Assembly: GCF_024400215.1 (NCBI RefSeq)
Contig: NZ_CP053748.1
Location: 620,001 to 684,000 of the forward strand
Origin: Massilia sp. erpn
Lineage (GTDB): Bacteria; Pseudomonadota; Gammaproteobacteria; Burkholderiales; Burkholderiaceae_D
DNA: 64,000 nucleotides
Direction of reading: 5' to 3'
Position 1 is the stretch's first letter. Each line of letters opens with the position of its first letter. Below are positions 61,294-64,000 of the stretch, in pieces. The notes beneath the pieces were generated by a model. The model searched no databases. It was not told the DNA's origin and saw nothing but the letters and a program-made list of their open reading frames with translations. A program made the translations under genes and the position numbers.

Positions 61294-61944
61294 ATGCAGC
61301 ATCAGCCAGTTAATAAAAAATTCACTATCGGCCTGACCGGCGGCATCGGCAGCGGCAAGAGTCTGGTGGCCGATATGTTCGCCGCGCGCGGCGCCAGCAT
61401 TATCGACACCGACCAGATCGCCCACAGCCTGACCGGCCCGCACGGCGCCGCCATGCCGGCCCTGCTGGCCGCATTCGGCCCCGGGTTCGCCGACGCCAAC
61501 GGCGCCATGGACCGCGCGCGCATGCGCGCCCTGGTCTTCAGCGACCCGCAGGCCAAGCAGCGCCTGGAAGCCATCCTGCATCCACGCATCCGCGAGGCCA
61601 CCATGGCCGCCGCCGTCATGGCCGAAGGCGACTACGTGATGCTGGCCGTGCCGCTGCTGGTGGAGTCAGGCAGCTGGAAGGAGCGCGTGGACCGCGTGCT
61701 GGTGGTCGACTGCCCGGAGGAAGTGCAGCTGGCGCGCGTGATGGCGCGCAACGGCCTGGCCGAAGCGCAGGTACGCGCCATCATGGCGAACCAGGCCAGC
61801 CGCCAGCAAAGGCTGGATGCGGCGGACGACATCGTGGACAACAGCGGCGAAATTGCTGCACTGGAAGCACAAATTGCGCGTTTACACGATTTATACCTGG
61901 CATTTTCCGTAAGAACGATAACAATACCTTCGCAACGTTTGTAA
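61294..61944 (+). CDS. coaE: Dephospho-CoA kinase
   Basis: A 216-residue P-loop kinase. Walker A is [12 protein letters not shown] near the N-terminus, followed by [36 protein letters not shown] and the lid-type segment [19 protein letters not shown]. It carries out the last step of CoA synthesis by phosphorylating dephospho-CoA. The start has no very strong ribosome site but is the usual length for the family (about 200-210). It sits in the conserved pilD-coaE-zapD order. Confidence 0.96.
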   Translation: MQHQPVNKKFTIGLTGGIGSGKSLVADMFAARGASIIDTDQIAHSLTGPHGAAMPALLAAFGPGFADANGAMDRARMRALVFSDPQAKQRLEAILHPRIREATMAAAVMAEGDYVMLAVPLLVESGSWKERVDRVLVVDCPEEVQLARVMARNGLAEAQVRAIMANQASRQQRLDAADDIVDNSGEIAALEAQIARLHDLYLAFSVRTITIPSQRL

Positions 61945-62008
61945 TTTTGCCTCGCATGGTTCAGAATCACGGGAATTGTTACCAGCCCACCAATAAAGGG
62001 ATGTTATT

Positions 62009-62764
62009 TTGATCGTCTACGAATATCCTTTCAACGAGCGCATACGCACGTTGTTGCGGCTGGAAGATTTGTACGAAAAATTTAAGTTCTTTGTGCAGCA
62101 AGAGCATCCGATGCAGCACCACGTTGCCCTGGCAACGATCTTCGATATGCTGGAAGTGGCCGGCCGCGCCGACCTGAAGTCCGATCTGCTGCAGGAACTG
62201 GAGCGCCAGCGCCAAAGCCTGCTGGGCTACCGCTCCAATCCGAATGTGCAAGCCGAGATGCTGGACGCCATCCTCAACGAACTCGATGCCGTGAGCACCG
62301 CCCTGGTCGCGGCGCAAGGCAAGACCGGCCAGAATGTGCGCGATAATGAGTGGCTGATGAGCATCCGCGGCCGCACCATCATCCCCGGCGGCGCCTGCGA
62401 ATTCGACCTGCCCTCTTACTACGCCTGGCAGAAACGCTCGTCCGAGCAGCGCTTCAACGATATCGTCGGCTGGTTCACGCCGCTGGCGCCGCTGTTCGAC
62501 GCGCTGGCCCTGGTGCTGCGCCTGCTGCGCGATTCCGGCGCGCCGGTCAAGATGATCGCCAACACCGGCAGCTACCAGCAGATGTTGCAGGGGAAGGTGT
62601 ACCAGATGCTGCGCCTGAACGTGGACGAGGCCCTGGGTGCGATCCCCGAAATCTCGGCCAACAAATATATGCTGTGGGTGCGCTTCACTTCCCAGGGCGG
62701 CGACCTGAAACCGAAGCCGCTGGAAGAAGACGTGCCCTTCGAGCTCACGCTCTGTAATTTTTAA
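62009..62764 (+). CDS. zapD: Cell division protein ZapD
   Basis: A 251-residue protein matching ZapD (YacF): it starts [20 protein letters not shown], includes [40 protein letters not shown] and ends PFELTLCNF. ZapD crosslinks FtsZ filaments and stabilises the Z ring. It has a normal length and lies between coaE and yacG, the standard context. Intact. Confidence 0.96.
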   Translation: MIVYEYPFNERIRTLLRLEDLYEKFKFFVQQEHPMQHHVALATIFDMLEVAGRADLKSDLLQELERQRQSLLGYRSNPNVQAEMLDAILNELDAVSTALVAAQGKTGQNVRDNEWLMSIRGRTIIPGGACEFDLPSYYAWQKRSSEQRFNDIVGWFTPLAPLFDALALVLRLLRDSGAPVKMIANTGSYQQMLQGKVYQMLRLNVDEALGAIPEISANKYMLWVRFTSQGGDLKPKPLEEDVPFELTLCNF

Positions 62765-62776
62765 CGATTTAGCAAG

Positions 62777-62962
62777 ATGCCTACCGTTGTCGACTGCCCG
62801 ACCTGCTCCAAGAAAGTGGAGTGGAGCGAAAAGAATAAATACCGTCCCTTCTGCTCCGAGCGCTGCAAACAGATCGATCTGGGCGCCTGGGCCGAGGAAA
62901 AATACACCATCCCCGGCGCCGCCCCCACCGATCCGCTGGACGACGAGCTGAAATCCGAGTAA
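62777..62962 (+). CDS. yacG: DNA gyrase inhibitor YacG
   Basis: A 61-residue zinc protein. The metal ligands are [12 protein letters not shown] and [14 protein letters not shown] (four Cys). YacG binds GyrB and inhibits gyrase in E. coli. It lies 12 bp after zapD, as usual, and the acidic C-terminal tail is typical. Confidence 0.95.
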   Translation: MPTVVDCPTCSKKVEWSEKNKYRPFCSERCKQIDLGAWAEEKYTIPGAAPTDPLDDELKSE

Positions 62963-62965
62963 GGC

Positions 62966-63370
62966 TTAGTAGCGCACCCGGTCCAGCCACTCCAGCAAGG
63001 GAATCGTGGCTGGCAGCAGCGGCTCCACGCCCACCGCGCCCTGCCAGGCGAAGGCCTGGCCTTCCAGGCTTTGCGGCTCGCCGCGCCATTCGCGGCTGAT
63101 GAAGAAGTGCAGGCGCACATGCGCGTGTTCATACACATGCTCGATGCCGCACCACTCTTCGGCGCTGATCACTTCAATGCCCAGCTCTTCGACGAATTCG
63201 CGCTGCAAGGCCTGGAAAATGGTTTCGCCGGGATCGACTTTCCCGCCGGGGAATTCCCAATAGCCCGCATACGGCTTGCCTTCCGGGCGCTGGCCCAGCA
63301 GCACGTCGCCATTGGCTTGCATCAGGATGCCGACGGCAACGTCGACCGGGCGTTTCTGTGTTTCTGTCAT
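62966..63370 (-). CDS. mutT: MutT-type Nudix hydrolase (8-oxo-dGTP diphosphatase)
   Basis: A 134-residue Nudix protein with a complete box, GGKVDPGETIFQALQREF followed by VEELGIEV, and the MutT-type start VDVAVGILMQANGDVLLGQR. It removes oxidised dGTP from the nucleotide pool. It is convergent with yacG (3-bp gap) and overlaps the upstream ATPase gene by 4 bp, so the two are coupled. Shorter than fused MutT/ThiE proteins and intact. Confidence 0.93.
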   Translation of the reverse strand: MTETQKRPVDVAVGILMQANGDVLLGQRPEGKPYAGYWEFPGGKVDPGETIFQALQREFVEELGIEVISAEEWCGIEHVYEHAHVRLHFFISREWRGEPQSLEGQAFAWQGAVGVEPLLPATIPLLEWLDRVRY

Positions 63371-64000
63371 TCTCTACTCATGGATAACTTGCCCGCATAA
63401 TCGCGGGCGAACTGCCAGGCCACGCGCCCCGAACGGGAGCCGCGCTGCAAGGCCCAGCGCAGGGCATCGGCGCGCGCCGCTTCCACCTGCTCGGCCGTGC
63501 AGCCGAAGGAGGCCAGCCAGTGGGACACGATGTCCAGGTAATCGTCCTGCTTGAAGGGATAGAAGGAGAGCCACAGGCCGAAGCGCTCGGACAGGGAAAT
63601 CTTCTCCTCCACCGTTTCGCCCGGATGCAGGTCGCCGTTCTCGTCGGAGCGGTAGCTGTTGTTCTCCGACATACGCTCCGGCATCAGGTGGCGCCGGTTC
63701 GAGGTGGCATAGATCAGCACATTCTCCGACTGGGCCGAAACCGAACCGTCCAGCGCCACTTTCAGCGCCTTGTAGCCGCCCTCGCCCTCTTCAAACGACA
63801 GGTCGTCGCAAAAGACCACGAAGCGCTCCGGCCGTCCCGCCACCAGCTCGGTGATGTCCGGCAGGTCGGCCAGATCGGCCTTGTCGACCTCGATCAGGCG
63901 CAAGCCCTGGTCCGCGAACTGGTTCAGGCAAGCCTTGATCAGCGAGGACTTGCCGGTGCCGCGCGCGCCCGTCAGCAGCACATTATTGGCCGGCAGCCCG
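63367..64000 (-). CDS. DUF815-family ATPase (5' end outside window)
   Basis: 211 residues of the C-terminal part of a DUF815 AAA-type ATPase; the frame stays open to the window edge. Walker A (GARGTGKSSLIKA) and Walker B (RFVVFCDDLSFEEGEGGYKA) are present, followed by VLIYATSNRRHLMPERMSEN and LSERFGLWLSFYPFKQDDYL. Function in bacteria is not established. It precedes mutT with a 4-bp overlap, the common arrangement in Betaproteobacteria. Confidence 0.92.
   Translation of the reverse strand, partial: GLPANNVLLTGARGTGKSSLIKACLNQFADQGLRLIEVDKADLADLPDITELVAGRPERFVVFCDDLSFEEGEGGYKALKVALDGSVSAQSENVLIYATSNRRHLMPERMSENNSYRSDENGDLHPGETVEEKISLSERFGLWLSFYPFKQDDYLDIVSHWLASFGCTAEQVEAARADALRWALQRGSRSGRVAWQFARDYAGKLSMSRE

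Overview
The window looks like chromosomal DNA of a high-GC betaproteobacterium of the Oxalobacteraceae (Massilia/Duganella/Janthinobacterium type). The evidence is the pilD-coaE-zapD-yacG-mutT gene order, the pilB/pilC pair, the nupABCD-like importer, and a family of short palindromic intergenic repeats. I saw no rRNA, tRNA, CRISPR array or intact insertion sequence.

Layout. 1-2640: end of a pseudouridine catabolic set (psuK partial, psuG, LysR regulator). 2641-11734: a MarR regulator followed by an apparent eight-gene operon holding an MFS transporter, an unknown protein, an AfsA-like (gamma-butyrolactone synthase type) hotdog protein, a HAD phosphatase, a DUF2165 membrane protein and a complete EmrAB/outer-membrane-factor pump. 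12109-15171: a repetitive Ig-like/DUF4214 surface protein. 15294-22836: a TonB receptor divergent from a BMP-type nucleoside ABC importer. 22958-28742: a broken FitAB-type toxin-antitoxin pair, a Fur-box TonB receptor, a response regulator without its phospho-acceptor Asp, NudK, a DeoR regulator and a solitary periplasmic binding protein. 28751-45982: S1/P1 nuclease, phospholipase-D-fold protein, 5'-nucleotidase, an Oar-like TonB receptor preceded by a Pho box, exported adenosine deaminase, guanine deaminase, xanthine dehydrogenase XdhABC, PuuE allantoinase and HiuH. 46046-50127: orphan Phd-type antitoxin, solitary nuoB paralogue, ankyrin lipoprotein, AraC regulator and a CorC-type protein. 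50222-63962: pilB, pilC, then about 7 kb of non-pilus genes, then pilD, coaE, zapD, yacG. 62966-64000: mutT and a truncated DUF815 ATPase on the minus strand.

How the genes work together. From 18177 to 45982 most genes fit a nucleic-acid scavenging route: exported nucleases and a nucleotidase give nucleosides, an exported deaminase and an ABC importer handle adenosine/inosine, and GuaD, XDH, HiuH and PuuE take purines towards allantoate. Urate oxidase and OHCU decarboxylase are not in the window. The Pho box suggests phosphate supply is part of the purpose.

Two loci deserve most attention. First, the pilC-pilD insert: a Ser/Thr kinase with TPRs, a sigma-54 activator with an FHA-like N-terminus, a well-formed -24/-12 promoter with an upstream palindrome in front of a small winged-helix protein, a pair of paralogous proteins of no family I recognise, and a small protein with a caspase-like His/Cys arrangement. 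Second, the MarR/AfsA-like/HAD/efflux operon, which looks like a small-molecule synthesis and export locus unusual for a betaproteobacterium. Functional links in both are inference.
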